Notes: generated from the sequence alone by a model not told the origin. A stretch of 64,000 nucleotides of DNA from Methylovulum sp. (GCA_028712695.1 JAQTQZ010000004.1:1-64000); one strand, 5' to 3'. Positions 45,349 to 56,222 are shown, counted from the stretch's first letter. Made by a program: numbers and translations.

Positions 45349-45957
45349 ATGGAGGAGTTATTAAGTTTTGCACTTAATTTTGATGGCTTTACCGCCTATT
45401 TTTTAATATTTTCAATTTTGTTGGCTTGCGGACTGGGCTTGCCTATTCCTGAAGACATCACTTTATTTGTCGCTGGCATGCTTGCCTATTACGGGATTGT
45501 TAATGTGTGGCTAGTCATGTTTCTCTGTTTGGCCGGCGTATTGATTGGCGACAGCACCATTTTTTTCTTGGGGAGGAAATATGGTGGGGAACTTGCCAAA
45601 CATCCCTATTTAAGCCGGTTTTTACCGCCGGAACGGATTGAGGCCGTTAAGGTAAAGCTGCATAAAAACGGCGATAAACTCATCTTTACGGCGCGTTTTA
45701 TGCCGTTGCTACGTGCCCCCACTTATTTTGCCGCCGGCACTTTGCACTTGCCTTTCCAGGAATTTTTATATTACGATGGTTTGGCGGCTTTAATCAGTGT
45801 GCCGACAATAGTCGGGGTCGTCTATTATTTTGGCGATTTAGCAGACCAAGTTTTTCAAACCATTAAAAATGTCGAGCATGGCGTGGTCTTTATAGTGCTC
45901 ACCGTCATAGCCATTATGTTGGCGGAATGGTATCTGACGCACCGTAAGCAACGTTAA
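45349..45957 (+). CDS. DedA-family membrane protein
   Basis: A 202-residue protein with about five hydrophobic segments and the DedA/SNARE-associated signatures: L-G-L-P-I-P-E-D near residue 28, G-D-S-T-I-F-F-L-G-R-K-Y-G-G, and R-F-M-P-L-L-R-A-P-T-Y-F-A-A-G. DedA proteins are flippases for undecaprenyl phosphate or phospholipids. The 45120-45348 gap upstream carries TTGTTATAATG (around 45199-45209), an extended -10 that could serve it. Confidence 0.92.
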   Translation: MEELLSFALNFDGFTAYFLIFSILLACGLGLPIPEDITLFVAGMLAYYGIVNVWLVMFLCLAGVLIGDSTIFFLGRKYGGELAKHPYLSRFLPPERIEAVKVKLHKNGDKLIFTARFMPLLRAPTYFAAGTLHLPFQEFLYYDGLAALISVPTIVGVVYYFGDLADQVFQTIKNVEHGVVFIVLTVIAIMLAEWYLTHRKQR

Positions 45958-46033
45958 GCTAAAAAATAAATTCATCAAAACCAGCCTGCCAGTCTTTAAA
46001 TAACTGGCAGCCGTGGCCTCACTAACTCGACTC

Positions 46034-48043
46034 TTAAACCAACATAAACTCCTGCAGCACCTTAATCTCATCCCTAAGTTTTGCCGCCTGCTCAAACTCC
46101 AGATTTTTGGCGTGTTGATACATCGTTTCTTCCAATTGTTTCAAGGTCTTGCTCAGTTGCTTGGGTGTCATGGCTTTGTAATCGGCAGCGGCCTCCGCCA
46201 CTTTTGCCAAGGTTTTGCCGGACACACCAGAACCTGGCACCGCAAGTTGCAAAATATCCGTCACTGATTTGTAAATGGTGGTCGGTTGGATATGATGTTC
46301 ACAATTGAAAAGGTGTTGCTTTTCACGGCGGCGCTCGGTTTCTTCTATCGCCTGTTGCATAGACCGGGTGATGCGGTCACCATACAAAATTGCCTTGCCG
46401 TGGACATTCCGCGCGGCACGGCCTATGGTCTGCACCAGCGACACCACCGAACGTAAAAAACCTTCCTTATCGGCATCCAAAATTGCCACCAACGACACTT
46501 CCGGAATGTCCAGCCCCTCACGCAACAAGTTAATGCCCACCAGCACGTCAAATTGCCCCAACCGTAAATCGCGGATGATTTCCACCCGTTCCACCGTATC
46601 AATATCCGAATGCAGGTAACGTACCTTAACCCCATGCTCCGACAGATATTCCGTCAAATCTTCGGACATGCGCTTGGTCAGCGTGGTCACCAGCACCCGT
46701 TCTTTAACACCTACCCGCAAATTGATTTCTGACAGCAAATCATCCACTTGAGTGCTGGCGGGGCGCACTTCCACAATCGGGTCAAGTAAGCCGGTCGGCC
46801 GAACCACCTGCTCGACAAACACGCCGGAATGTTCTTTTTCGTAAGTTCCGGGTGTTGCCGAGACATAAATGCGTTGCGGGGCTTTTAACTCAAACTCTGC
46901 AAAAGTCAGCGGACGGTTGTCCAGCGCAGACGGCAAACGGAAACCGTATTCCACCAAGGTTTCTTTACGCGAGCGGTCACCCTTGTACATCGCACCGATT
47001 TGCGGCACTGTCACATGGCTTTCATCAATAATCACTAGCGCGTTATCGGGCAAATAATCAAACATTGTCGGTGGCGGCTCCCCTGCGACACTACCCGACA
47101 AATAGCGCGAGTAATTTTCTATCCCTGAGCAATAACCGATTTCCAAAATCATCTCAATGTCAAATAGCGTCCGCTGTTCCAGCCGCTGTGCTTCCACCAG
47201 CTTATTCAACGCGTAAAACTGTTCCAGCCGCTCCTTCAGCTCAATTTTGATAGCTTCGACTGCGGACAATAGCTGCTCGCGCGGTGTGACATAATGGTTT
47301 TTCGGATACACGGTATAACGGACAATGCGCTGTAAGATTTCACCGGTTAAAGGATCAAACAACGACAAGCGTTCCACTTCATTATCGAAGAGCTCAACCC
47401 GCAACGCCTCGCTGTCCGATTCCGCCGGAAAAATGTCAATCACCTCACCGCGCACCCGGTAAGTCGCACGTCGCAACTCCACATCGTTGCGGGTATATTG
47501 CATTTCCGCCAAACGGCGCAGAATCGCCCGCTGTCCGATCAAATCCCCCTTGACCAAATGCAACACCATTTCAAAGTACGATTCCGGCTCGCCCAAGCCG
47601 TAAATTGCCGAAACTGTCGCGACAACAATCGTGTCAGGCCGCTCAATTAGCGCCTTGGTTGCCGACAAACGCATTTGCTCGATATGCTCATTCAGCGACG
47701 CATCCTTGTCGATGAACGTGTCGGATGCAGGCACATAGGCCTCTGGTTGGTAATAGTCGTAGTAAGAGACAAAATACTCGACGCTGTTTTCTGGGAAAAA
47801 CTCCTTCATTTCGCCATACAACTGTGCCGCCAACGTCTTGTTGGGCGCCATGATCATGGCCGGACGTTGTACCTGTTCAATCACATTGGCAATAGTGAAC
47901 GTTTTTCCAGAGCCGGTCACACCCAACAGAGTCTGATGCGCCTCGCCATCGCCCAAACCGTCCACCAATTGTTTGATCGCGGTCGGTTGGTCACCTGCGG
48001 GGTGATATTTGCTATGAATTTTGAACGGTTTTTGCTGTGTCAT
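46034..48043 (-). CDS. uvrB: UvrB, excinuclease ABC helicase subunit
   Basis: A 669-residue protein with Walker [11 protein letters not shown] (about 41-50), the beta-hairpin [12 protein letters not shown] that clamps DNA, Walker B I-I-D-E-S-H, helicase motif Q-T-I-G-R-A-A-R-N and a C-terminal UVR domain ([17 protein letters not shown]) for UvrC binding. The length is normal. Confidence 0.98.
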   Translation of the reverse strand: MTQQKPFKIHSKYHPAGDQPTAIKQLVDGLGDGEAHQTLLGVTGSGKTFTIANVIEQVQRPAMIMAPNKTLAAQLYGEMKEFFPENSVEYFVSYYDYYQPEAYVPASDTFIDKDASLNEHIEQMRLSATKALIERPDTIVVATVSAIYGLGEPESYFEMVLHLVKGDLIGQRAILRRLAEMQYTRNDVELRRATYRVRGEVIDIFPAESDSEALRVELFDNEVERLSLFDPLTGEILQRIVRYTVYPKNHYVTPREQLLSAVEAIKIELKERLEQFYALNKLVEAQRLEQRTLFDIEMILEIGYCSGIENYSRYLSGSVAGEPPPTMFDYLPDNALVIIDESHVTVPQIGAMYKGDRSRKETLVEYGFRLPSALDNRPLTFAEFELKAPQRIYVSATPGTYEKEHSGVFVEQVVRPTGLLDPIVEVRPASTQVDDLLSEINLRVGVKERVLVTTLTKRMSEDLTEYLSEHGVKVRYLHSDIDTVERVEIIRDLRLGQFDVLVGINLLREGLDIPEVSLVAILDADKEGFLRSVVSLVQTIGRAARNVHGKAILYGDRITRSMQQAIEETERRREKQHLFNCEHHIQPTTIYKSVTDILQLAVPGSGVSGKTLAKVAEAAADYKAMTPKQLSKTLKQLEETMYQHAKNLEFEQAAKLRDEIKVLQEFMLV

Positions 48044-48111
48044 TTTGTAAAATCCAATGGACGGGCCACGCCTTTAACGTCTTTATTTAACACAGGGATA
48101 TTGAACCAGCC

Positions 48112-48510
48112 CTAAGACTCTTGCTTAAAACGGTGTATCAAGCGCCGGTCTTTTTTATTGGGTTTATGGTCTTGACCGCTAAAGACAAACAATTCCTTTT
48201 GTTCACGTTGCTGCGCCATTAGCTGTTGACGTTTTGCCAAGCTCTCTGCGGATTCTTCATAAAGCAAAACGGCTTCTTTCGCTGACCGACGCTGGCCACT
48301 CAGCGCAACAACCGTTATTTCCCAACGGTAATGGTCTTTGCTGATGGCCAGCACCGCCCCTACCCTAACTTCCTTAGCGGGTTTGGTGCGTTGGTTATTC
48401 ACATGGACTTTGCCACCGGAGACGGCATCGGCGGCGAGCTTGCGCGTCTTAAAAAAACGCGCGGCCCAGAGCCATTTATCAAGACGGATACTTTCTTGTT
48501 CGGACGGCAC
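48112..48510 (-). CDS. hslR: HslR-like heat-shock protein 15 (S4 domain)
   Basis: A 132-residue basic protein with an S4 RNA-binding domain at 8-65 (R-L-D-K-W-L-W-A-A-R-F-F-K-T-R-K, then G-G-K-V-H-V-N) and a lysine-rich C-terminal tail. E. coli Hsp15 binds stalled 50S subunits with nascent chain and helps recycle them. It is 7 bp downstream of ispH and probably cotranscribed with it. Confidence 0.93.
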   Translation of the reverse strand: MPSEQESIRLDKWLWAARFFKTRKLAADAVSGGKVHVNNQRTKPAKEVRVGAVLAISKDHYRWEITVVALSGQRRSAKEAVLLYEESAESLAKRQQLMAQQREQKELFVFSGQDHKPNKKDRRLIHRFKQES

Positions 48511-48516
48511 AACAAT

Positions 48517-49455
48517 TTATTTTTTCAGGCCCTTTGGCAAAGAAAACACCACTTTTTCTTCTATGCCTTGGATTTCCACGGTAGATTGGCCGCCCCACAC
48601 TTTCAATTGATTGATGACTTCTTGCACCAAAACTTCCGGAGCCGACGCGCCAGCAGTCACGCCAACCACACTGATGTTTTCAAACCAATGTTGCTGCATA
48701 TCTTTTGCGGTATCAATCAAATACGCAGGTTTGCCCAATTGCTCGGCAATTTCCCGTAAGCGATTGGAGTTGGAGCTGTTGGGGGAGCCGACGACCAGAA
48801 TAAGGTCGGATTTTTTTGCCAGTTCATTGACAGCGTCTTGACGGTTTTGCGTGGCATAACAAATATCGTCCTTTTTCTGTTCCTGAATGGCGGTGAAGCG
48901 TTCCTTCAGCGCGTCAACCATGATTTTAGTGTCGGTCATGGATAACGTGGTTTGGGTCACGTAAGCCAGATTTTCAGGGTTGTTGACTTTAAGTTTTTTC
49001 ACATCGTCTGGCGTTTCGACCAGATAAATGCCGCCATTTTCAGTGCATTTTTCATATTGTCCCATCGTGCCTTCCACTTCTGGATGCCCGGCGTGCCCGA
49101 TCAGGATAACCTCACGATCCAGTTTGGCATGTTTGGCAACTTGTAAATGCACTTTTGTAACAAGCGGGCAAGTCGCATCAAAAACCGTCAAATCACGTTC
49201 CTTAGCTTCTTTTTGCACTTGTTTGGACACGCCATGGGCACTAAAGATAAGGTATGAGCCAACCGGCACATCGTTTAAATCTTCAATAAAAACAGCACCT
49301 TTTGCTTTAAGGCCGTCAACCACCGTGCGGTTATGGACGACTTCATGACGGACATAAATTGGCGCACCGAATGTTTCTATGGCCTGGTCGACGATTTCAA
49401 TGGCGCGGTCTACGCCAGCACAGAATCCACGGGGATTAGCGAGTACAATTTGCAT
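48517..49455 (-). CDS. ispH: IspH, 4-hydroxy-3-methylbut-2-enyl diphosphate reductase
   Basis: A 312-residue [4Fe-4S] enzyme, last step of the MEP isoprenoid pathway. The three cluster cysteines are in P-R-G-F-C-A-G-V (C12), D-A-T-C-P-L-V-T (~C96) and I-C-Y-A-T-Q-N-R (~C197), with the S-P-N-S-S-N-S motif after. The length and motifs fit the family fully. Confidence 0.98.
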   Translation of the reverse strand: MQIVLANPRGFCAGVDRAIEIVDQAIETFGAPIYVRHEVVHNRTVVDGLKAKGAVFIEDLNDVPVGSYLIFSAHGVSKQVQKEAKERDLTVFDATCPLVTKVHLQVAKHAKLDREVILIGHAGHPEVEGTMGQYEKCTENGGIYLVETPDDVKKLKVNNPENLAYVTQTTLSMTDTKIMVDALKERFTAIQEQKKDDICYATQNRQDAVNELAKKSDLILVVGSPNSSNSNRLREIAEQLGKPAYLIDTAKDMQQHWFENISVVGVTAGASAPEVLVQEVINQLKVWGGQSTVEIQGIEEKVVFSLPKGLKK

Positions 49456-49491
49456 ATCTTGACTTCTTTACTAGGTTAATGTGAATTTATT

Positions 49492-49980
49492 TTAACTTAA
49501 TCGTGTGTCCGATACGATAATTCCATCCGCATCGGCATATAAAAAATAATCTTTTTTAAAATTGATGCCAGCAAAGGTGATTAATTGATCGCGGTCACCA
49601 AGACCTTTCTCATGGCTCTTTAACGGTTGCGTGTGCAATGCCCTAATACCTAAAGGCAGTTGGCCAATTAGCTCGGAATCACGGATGCAACCATAAATGA
49701 CCAGTCCTTGCCAACCATTATCAAGTGCCAGAACCGCCAGTTCATGATCCAGTAGCGCGCAACGGTGCGAGCCACCACCATCGATGACCAAAACCCGATT
49801 ATCGACTTTTTCTGCCAGCGTATTGCGGATCAACACGTTGTCTTCAAAGACTTTTATGGTTGTTATCTGCCCTGAAAATGAGGCTTTAGCACCATAGGAT
49901 TTAAGCAGCGGCTCGGCAATCTGGAAATGATTTTCACTGGAATGCGCGTCACAAAGACGGGCAGTGGTAAAGATTGTCAT
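49492..49980 (-). CDS. rraA: RraA-family protein (RNase E activity regulator)
   Basis: A 162-residue trimeric protein of the RraA fold, with the G-x-x-R-D-x-x nucleotide-binding-like motif seen here as Y-G-C-I-R-D and D-G-G-G-S-H-R in the centre. E. coli RraA binds RNase E and inhibits it. Some homologues are instead 4-hydroxy-4-methyl-2-oxoglutarate aldolases; the length and lack of aldolase neighbours favour RraA. It lies in a minus-strand run between a PHP gene and ispH. Confidence 0.9.
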   Translation of the reverse strand: MTIFTTARLCDAHSSENHFQIAEPLLKSYGAKASFSGQITTIKVFEDNVLIRNTLAEKVDNRVLVIDGGGSHRCALLDHELAVLALDNGWQGLVIYGCIRDSELIGQLPLGIRALHTQPLKSHEKGLGDRDQLITFAGINFKKDYFLYADADGIIVSDTRLS

Positions 49981-50013
49981 GCAAAATCTCCAAGATTGTC
50001 GGTTAATTGGTGC

Positions 50014-50847
50014 CTAATGGAACAACTCCCATACCGGGGTAACCGTACTGGGCAAAGGTGCCAACCGGCCTAACTCGACCCATTGGTTAGCGGGACTATG
50101 GAAATCTGAACCTGTGGAACCTGCCAGCTGGAAACGAGCCGCATAATTTGCCGCCACTCTTATTTCATCGGGGTTAGTCCGTCCAGTGATGACTTCCAGG
50201 CCTTGGCCGCCAGCCTCTTTAAATGCAGCTAGTAAACGTTTCATCCAGCTGGCGGTCAGTTGGTAACGCAACGGGTGCGCCAATACCGCAACACCGCCTG
50301 AGCCGGTAATCCAGCTTACCGCTAAGGCCAGATCAGCCCAAGCAGTCGCAACATAAGCCGGTTTACCTTTAGCCAGATAACGGTCAAACGCTTCCTGTTG
50401 GCTGTCAACATGATGTTGTGAAACTAAAAAATCAGCGAAATGGGTGCGTGTGATCATGCCGCTTCCCGCTGCTTTTTTGACCGCATCAAAGGCACCGGTG
50501 ATATGTTTTTTTGCTAATTTATCGGCAATTTTTTCGGCCCGTTCAAGACGTACGTTTTGCAGATTACGCGTTGCCTCCTGCAAAGACGGGTAAGCCGGAT
50601 TGATTCCCAAACCGACAATATGGAAACATTTGTTTTGCCAATTGGTCGACAGTTCAATGCCTGTTATTAATTTAATGCCGGTTGTTGCCGCACAACACTG
50701 GGCTTCAGCGAGACCATCCGTGGTGTCATGGTCTGTTAAAGCCAATGCGGTGACGCCTTGTTGGTGCGCACGCTGCACGACAGCAGTCGGCGATAAGGCA
50801 CCGTCAGAAGCGGTGGAGTGACAGTGTAAGTCGTATACTTCAGCCAT
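50014..50847 (-). CDS. PHP-domain phosphoesterase (RNase AM/YciV-like)
   Basis: A 277-residue metal-dependent phosphoesterase. The metal ligands are in Y-D-L-H-C-H-S-T-A-S-D-G at the N-terminus, A-L-T-D-H-D-T-T-D-G, and the later A-H-P and S-D-F-H motifs. The YciV subgroup hydrolyses 3',5'-nucleoside bisphosphates and trims rRNA 5' ends. It starts 2 nt downstream of the ABC transporter stop, so they are probably cotranscribed. Confidence 0.92.
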   Translation of the reverse strand: MAEVYDLHCHSTASDGALSPTAVVQRAHQQGVTALALTDHDTTDGLAEAQCCAATTGIKLITGIELSTNWQNKCFHIVGLGINPAYPSLQEATRNLQNVRLERAEKIADKLAKKHITGAFDAVKKAAGSGMITRTHFADFLVSQHHVDSQQEAFDRYLAKGKPAYVATAWADLALAVSWITGSGGVAVLAHPLRYQLTASWMKRLLAAFKEAGGQGLEVITGRTNPDEIRVAANYAARFQLAGSTGSDFHSPANQWVELGRLAPLPSTVTPVWELFH

Positions 50848-50849
50848 GA

Positions 50850-52694
50850 TTATTGGTATTCGCCATACAGTTTTGCATAAAGTCCATGCTGATTGATTAA
50901 GGTTTCATGCCGCCCTTGTTCACAGATTTTACCTTGTTCAAAAACATAAACATGGTCTGCTTGTTTAACGGCACTTAAGCGGTGGGCGATAATGAGCGTT
51001 GTCCTATCTTTTAAAAATACGCTAAGCGCCTGATGCAGCTTATGTTCGGTTTCGCTATCGAGGGCGGAGGTTGCTTCATCCAAGATCACCACTTTAGGAT
51101 CAGCGACCACCATCCGCGCAATCGCCATGCGTTGCCGCTGTCCGCCGGACAAACGCATCCCTTGTCTGCCAACGACTGTATCAAGTCCATTTGCCAAATC
51201 CTGCACGGCCTCTGTCAATTGGGCTATTGCCAGCGCATTCCACAAGACTTCGTCGGTCGCTGGCTTGCCCAAAGTCAGGTTGGCGCGGATCGTGTCATTA
51301 AACAGCACGGGATGTTGCAGCACTGTCACCACATTTTCCCTGACCACATCCAGCCCGATCTGCTCAATCGCCACGCCATCAAAATAAATATGCCCTGCGG
51401 CGGTCGGATACAGCCCAATCAGCGTTTGTATCAACGTTGACTTGCCGCCACCGCTTGCCCCCACCAGCGCCACTTTGTCGCCAGCCTTGATCTGCAAATT
51501 GATGCCATCGAGGATTTGTTCCTCGCCATAGCTAAAATGCAAATCATCGACGTGTACCCCAACTGTCTTTTTATTGGCAAAAGGATTTTGCAGATGCGGA
51601 TACTGCGGTTCCTGTTGCAAAGCGTTCAACCGGTTAATGCGCGCCAACGCCGCTTTAGCCGCATAAAACGCATATTGGATATTAAGGATTTCCTGTACCG
51701 GTGCCATCATAAACCAGAGATAGCCAAATACCGCCAACATTTGCCCGATGCTTAAATTAGAATAAAACACCATCAACATTGCACAGGCACGAAATATATC
51801 AAACCCAAACAAGAATATCAGAAAGCTTAAGCGCCCTGCCGCATCACTTTTCCAAGCAAATGCGATAGAATGGTTTTTAACCGTGTTGGCGGAATCTATC
51901 AGTAATCCACAATAATGCCGTTCGCGGTTGCTGGCCCGGATTTGATGTATTGCTTCAAGCGTTTCGGTCAAAGCCTGCTGGAACACTTCGTAAGCCGAAT
52001 TTTCTTTCGCTTTTAAATCCTTAACCCGTGAACCCACCACGCGGGTAAAATAAATGACGACAGGATTTAACAATAAAATAAACAAGCCCAGTTGCCAGTG
52101 CATCCATAACAAAATCACCGCCGTACCAATAACGGTCAATCCCGCCACGAGCAATTTGCTGACGGTGTTGCCAATAAAATTGTCAATCGTGTCAAGATCG
52201 GTGACTAGATGCGTCACCACTGTTCCTGTGCCTAGGCTCTCATATTCAGACATGGAAATATTTTGTAAATGTCCAATCAGATTTTTGCGGAGCCGAAAAA
52301 CAATATCTTTGGCAATACAGGAAAACTGCCGTGATTGGATAATATTAAAAACAATGGCGATAAGCCTGAGCAATAAACTGGCAAACAATACAACTGAGAT
52401 ATAAAGTGCAGGATGCCGCCATTCAACAGGCGCCACCACATTGATCGCAGCGGTAACGGTGCCGGGATTGTTAAGCAGCACTTCATCAACCAGCAACGGC
52501 ATTAACAAAGGCACCGGCACGCTGGCTACAGTTGCTAAAATGGCCAGCAAATGTGAATAAACCAGCTGTTTTTTATGTTCCAGGGCTATTTTGTAAAGGC
52601 TGTTCCAGCTGTAAATAGAAGTGGCTTGTTTTGCTTGCACGGGAATAGATGGGTATGGGAGGTCTCTCAAGCTATTTATTGTAGCACCTTGCAC
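50850..52694 (-). CDS. ABC exporter (fused membrane and ATPase domains)
   Basis: A 614-residue half-transporter. Residues ~40-340 hold six transmembrane segments, and ~370-610 hold an ATPase with Walker A V-G-A-S-G-G-G-K-S-T, signature L-S-G-G-Q-R-Q-R-M-A-I-A-R, Walker B V-V-I-L-D-E-A-T-S-A-L-D and switch H-R. It resembles lipid- and peptide-exporting members such as MsbA or the bacteriocin type without a C39 peptidase. Substrate is unknown. Confidence 0.93.
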   Translation of the reverse strand: MQGATINSLRDLPYPSIPVQAKQATSIYSWNSLYKIALEHKKQLVYSHLLAILATVASVPVPLLMPLLVDEVLLNNPGTVTAAINVVAPVEWRHPALYISVVLFASLLLRLIAIVFNIIQSRQFSCIAKDIVFRLRKNLIGHLQNISMSEYESLGTGTVVTHLVTDLDTIDNFIGNTVSKLLVAGLTVIGTAVILLWMHWQLGLFILLLNPVVIYFTRVVGSRVKDLKAKENSAYEVFQQALTETLEAIHQIRASNRERHYCGLLIDSANTVKNHSIAFAWKSDAAGRLSFLIFLFGFDIFRACAMLMVFYSNLSIGQMLAVFGYLWFMMAPVQEILNIQYAFYAAKAALARINRLNALQQEPQYPHLQNPFANKKTVGVHVDDLHFSYGEEQILDGINLQIKAGDKVALVGASGGGKSTLIQTLIGLYPTAAGHIYFDGVAIEQIGLDVVRENVVTVLQHPVLFNDTIRANLTLGKPATDEVLWNALAIAQLTEAVQDLANGLDTVVGRQGMRLSGGQRQRMAIARMVVADPKVVILDEATSALDSETEHKLHQALSVFLKDRTTLIIAHRLSAVKQADHVYVFEQGKICEQGRHETLINQHGLYAKLYGEYQ

Positions 52695-52817
52695 TGATAT
52701 AGTTGCCTAGAAAAGTTTTATCTTTGTAGGGAGAATTGCTGATACCAACGCTATAACGTCCATGAAAAATAAAAATTATCATCCTCTTATAAATTAGCCT
52801 AGATTTTAATTATCCCA

Positions 52818-54773
52818 ATGTATTTTGCCCCTAATAAACCAATACTTATCTTATTATTATCCGCTATTGGGCTGATTGTTTTGCCGCATATTTATAACAT
52901 CCCAGTAAGTATTTTTTCGTTCTTTTACCTATTATTAGGTTGGCGTTTTATTGGCGTGTGGAAGCCCGGTTGGCTACCTAACAAAGGGGTGGTGTTCCTG
53001 CTGATGCTATTGGGAATTGGCTTACTCTATAGCCAGCATCAAGGCCTGTTTGGACGGGATGCCGGAACCCGTTTATTTTTGATTGCGTTGGCACTTAAGT
53101 TAATGGAGATCAAAGGTGAACGGGATTTATATTTAATCACTTATCTGGCATTTATTGTTGCCGCTTCGCAGTTTTTATACGAACAAAGCCTGCTGATGGG
53201 GGCTTATACCTTAGTGGTTTGTTGCCTACTATTAGCGACACTGGTTGGTATTAACAGCCGTAAACCCGTCGTTTTAGTAGCGCTAAAAACAGCAGGGGCG
53301 TTAGTTCTACAAGCACTGCCAATAGCCATTGCCTTATTTATTTTATTTCCCCGTGTTGAAGCGCCACGGTGGATGCTATTCGAGGATAAAACTCAGACCC
53401 GGTCAGGTTTAAGTGATAGCATGGAACCGGGTTCTATCAGTGAACTAAGCTTATCTGACGAACTGGTTTTCCGTGTGCAGTTTGTGGGCAAACTGCCGCC
53501 CCCCGTACAACGTTACTGGCGTGGGCCGGTGTTGACCCATACTGACGGGAAGCTTTGGACGCAAACCGAAAACAGGGCATTCCAGGCATTTATGGACAAA
53601 CCAAAGTTTAATGGGGAGCCTTATCAATACACCTTATTGATGGAACCACACAATAAAAACTGGGTGTTTGCGTTAGATATGCCAGCCGTTTTTTCTGCAC
53701 CGTTAAGCCAAAATGCCAATTACCAGCTCATTTCTTCAAGCAATCCAACTAACCGTGCAGAATATAAAATAACCTCTTATCCTAGCTATAACACCGGATT
53801 TATTACCCGTACCGAATATAACGAGGCCACCCAGTTACCCGCCCCGGCATCCACAAAAATTAAGCAATTAGTCACGAAGTTACACGGTTTCGACAGTGCT
53901 CCAGAACAATTTATTAACCAGCTGCTAAATCATTTTCGGCAAGAAGATTTTCATTATACCCTGACTCCACCGCAGATGGAGGACAACCCGATTGAGACTT
54001 TTTTATTTGAAACACGCTATGGCTTTTGTAGCCATTACGCCTCGGCCTTTGTGTATTTAATGCGTGTTGCCCATATTCCGGCACGGATAGTGACAGGGTA
54101 TCAAGGTGGCGATTACAACAAAATAGGCAATTTCCTAGAAATACGGCAATACACCGCCCATGCGTGGGCAGAAGTGTGGCTGGAAAATAAAGGGTGGGTA
54201 CGGGTCGACCCAACGGCGGCAATTGCAGCGGATAGGATTGAGCGGGGAGTCAATATTGACGCATTGGTGCCAGGTGGCCTGATAAGTTTCGCGCCAACCG
54301 GCGAAAACGCCCAAGCCGCTTTCAATTGGCTGAAACAGGCACGCCAGCTCTGGCATAATGCCGATTATAACTGGCAGCGCTGGGTTATTAATTACGATAA
54401 TAAAAACCAGGCAAATTTTTTATCATCGTTAGGCATCGCTGATATTAAAACAATGGTTTATTGGATGGTTGCGGTTATCGCGTTACTAACCGCTGTACTT
54501 AGTGCGTTTTTATTACATAAAAAAATAAAAACCAATGACCAAGTTATGCGGATTTACCAACAATTTTGTAAAAAATTGGCGAAACGAGGGATATTCAAGG
54601 GGCTTTCAGAAGGGGCGAATGATTTTGCAAAAAGGGCGCAAATACAATTGCCTGAACGAGCTGGCGCTATCACTGAAATTACCGACTCATTCATAAAACT
54701 CCGTTATAGCAGATTACCCACTGAGCAAGACCTAAAACAATTCAGCAAACAGGTTAAATCATTTAAGGTCTGA
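52818..54773 (+). CDS. TgpA-like membrane transglutaminase
   Basis: A 651-residue protein. The N-terminal DUF3488 region has five or six transmembrane helices (to about residue 190), the periplasmic transglutaminase core has its Cys in Y-G-F-C-S-H-Y-A, His in Y-T-A-H-A-W-A-E and Asp in W-V-R-V-D-P-T-A-A, a further helix lies near residue 550, and a DUF4129-like tail is cytoplasmic. This matches Pseudomonas TgpA. No MoxR ATPase or DUF58 gene, its usual partners, is adjacent. Confidence 0.93.
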   Translation: MYFAPNKPILILLLSAIGLIVLPHIYNIPVSIFSFFYLLLGWRFIGVWKPGWLPNKGVVFLLMLLGIGLLYSQHQGLFGRDAGTRLFLIALALKLMEIKGERDLYLITYLAFIVAASQFLYEQSLLMGAYTLVVCCLLLATLVGINSRKPVVLVALKTAGALVLQALPIAIALFILFPRVEAPRWMLFEDKTQTRSGLSDSMEPGSISELSLSDELVFRVQFVGKLPPPVQRYWRGPVLTHTDGKLWTQTENRAFQAFMDKPKFNGEPYQYTLLMEPHNKNWVFALDMPAVFSAPLSQNANYQLISSSNPTNRAEYKITSYPSYNTGFITRTEYNEATQLPAPASTKIKQLVTKLHGFDSAPEQFINQLLNHFRQEDFHYTLTPPQMEDNPIETFLFETRYGFCSHYASAFVYLMRVAHIPARIVTGYQGGDYNKIGNFLEIRQYTAHAWAEVWLENKGWVRVDPTAAIAADRIERGVNIDALVPGGLISFAPTGENAQAAFNWLKQARQLWHNADYNWQRWVINYDNKNQANFLSSLGIADIKTMVYWMVAVIALLTAVLSAFLLHKKIKTNDQVMRIYQQFCKKLAKRGIFKGLSEGANDFAKRAQIQLPERAGAITEITDSFIKLRYSRLPTEQDLKQFSKQVKSFKV

Positions 54774-55111
54774 GACAACAATAACGGGCTTGTTCAAAAC
54801 CTCTGCAAACTCAGTGAAAATTGATAGTTTGGTAGTGGCAAAGCGACACTCATCGCCACCCTGAAAACGGAAGGGTAAGCTATGACGTTGGCATAAAAAA
54901 GCATATCGTCCCGACCACGGGGCAAAGGCTTTTGGGCTAGTTTGGTCAAAAATGGTGACTTTGTAAGGCAAATATCAACAAACTCAGTTTCAACATTAAT
55001 TTGGATAATCTCTAATCTATAACAAACGTAAAAATACCTAAACCAAAACCTTGGTTAAACGCGCATCATCCCTAGTCGGACGCCTTAATCCCATCCACTC
55101 CATCACACTTA
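54774..55111. other. Gene-poor gap between the transglutaminase and arfB
   Basis: No supported gene. A 70-codon minus-strand frame (54759-54971) overlaps the end of the transglutaminase gene and resembles no family I know. A+T-rich sequence near 54965-55040 could include promoter elements, but I cannot assign any. Confidence 0.5.
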
Positions 55112-55525
55112 TTAAGAATCAACTTTCCCCCTCAACGCCTTGAGCTGGCCTTGCTTGGTTTTGCTGTCCAAACGCTTTAACTTTGAGCCTTTAGTCGGCT
55201 TGGTCACTTTGCGCTTTTTGTGCACCACAGCAACGCTTTGTATTAAATCCCGGAGGCGGTTGTAGGCATCGGATTTGTTCTTTTCTTGGGTGCGGTGCTG
55301 CTGCGCCTTGATGACAATCACCCCGTCTTTTGAAATCCGCTGGTCATGTAAGGCCAATAGCTTTTCTTTATAAAATCCGGGTAAGGATGAGGCGTTAATA
55401 TCAAAACGTAAATGCACGGCGCTTGATACTTTATTGACATTCTGGCCACCCGCGCCTTGGGCGCGAATGGCAGAAATTTCGATTTCATGGTCAGGGATGC
55501 TGACTTGTCCAGATAGTTGCAACAT
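55112..55525 (-). CDS. arfB: ArfB/YaeJ, stalled-ribosome peptidyl-tRNA hydrolase
   Basis: A 137-residue release-factor-like protein with the catalytic G-G-Q in Q-G-A-G-G-Q-N-V-N-K (about 26-35) and a basic C-terminal tail (K-K-R-K-V-T-K-P-T-K-G-S-K-L-K-R) that enters the empty mRNA channel. It rescues ribosomes without mRNA in the A site, a back-up to the tmRNA at the other end of this window. Confidence 0.96.
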   Translation of the reverse strand: MLQLSGQVSIPDHEIEISAIRAQGAGGQNVNKVSSAVHLRFDINASSLPGFYKEKLLALHDQRISKDGVIVIKAQQHRTQEKNKSDAYNRLRDLIQSVAVVHKKRKVTKPTKGSKLKRLDSKTKQGQLKALRGKVDS

Positions 55526-55652
55526 ACGTTCTAAAACCTTGTCTGATTGCTATTTTCCCCACAGAAAACGGCTTATTCCATGGCGTACAACACGATGTTT
55601 TTGTAGGGGTTTTTCCAAGCGGACAAGCTATTTATGCGGATGATTGTCTTCT

Positions 55653-56222
55653 TTACTCGTCATCAGCCGGCACATGCTCGCGGCAGATTTTTTTCGCATC
55701 GAAGCGGCTTAACGGTAGTTGGGTCAAATTACAGTGATAGTGGTTGTCTATTTGGATGAAATTGACACAGGAATGGCATACCCCAAAACTTTTGGCGTTA
55801 TTGGCTTTTTGCAATTCCGATAGCATGGCATTTAACGCCTCGTCTACCGTGGTGAAGGCTTTAGTCGACATTGCCAACTGAGCTTGGGCAAAAACGTCCA
55901 TCGGTTTAAGCTCATCCAACAAGGCCTCACCGGCAGGCGATAATGCCAAATGCACAACCCGCCCATCATCGCTATCTTGCGTTTTTTCAACAAAACCTTT
56001 GCGCTCAAGCACTTGGATGGATTGGGAAATAGTGCCTTTGGTCATGCCCAAGTATTCGGCAACGGCGGCTGGGGTATCGCTAAAGCGGTTGCAAGTTGAT
56101 AAATATTCCAATACTTGGATATGGACTGGTTGCAGGCCGATAGTCACGTATTTTTTGCGTTCTTCAGAGCGCAACAAGTTGCCGATGCGCTCAATAAGTT
56201 TAAATATATTGGTTTCTTGCAT
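55653..56222 (-). CDS. MarR-family regulator with a C-terminal cysteine cluster
   Basis: A 189-residue protein. The winged helix spans about 30-110 with A-E-Y-L-G-M-T-K-G-T-I-S-Q-S as recognition helix and D-S-D-D-G-R as the wing. Beyond residue 145 it has an added segment G-V-C-H-S-C, then H-C-N-L and I-C-R-E-H, four cysteines spaced as a possible metal or Fe-S site. Its ATG directly abuts the speE stop, so it may report polyamine, metal or redox state. The targets are unknown. Confidence 0.88.
   Translation of the reverse strand: MQETNIFKLIERIGNLLRSEERKKYVTIGLQPVHIQVLEYLSTCNRFSDTPAAVAEYLGMTKGTISQSIQVLERKGFVEKTQDSDDGRVVHLALSPAGEALLDELKPMDVFAQAQLAMSTKAFTTVDEALNAMLSELQKANNAKSFGVCHSCVNFIQIDNHYHCNLTQLPLSRFDAKKICREHVPADDE

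Noticed and set aside
54759-54971. 70-codon minus-strand frame after the transglutaminase
   Set aside because: It overlaps the transglutaminase stop, has no good ribosome-binding site and no family resemblance.
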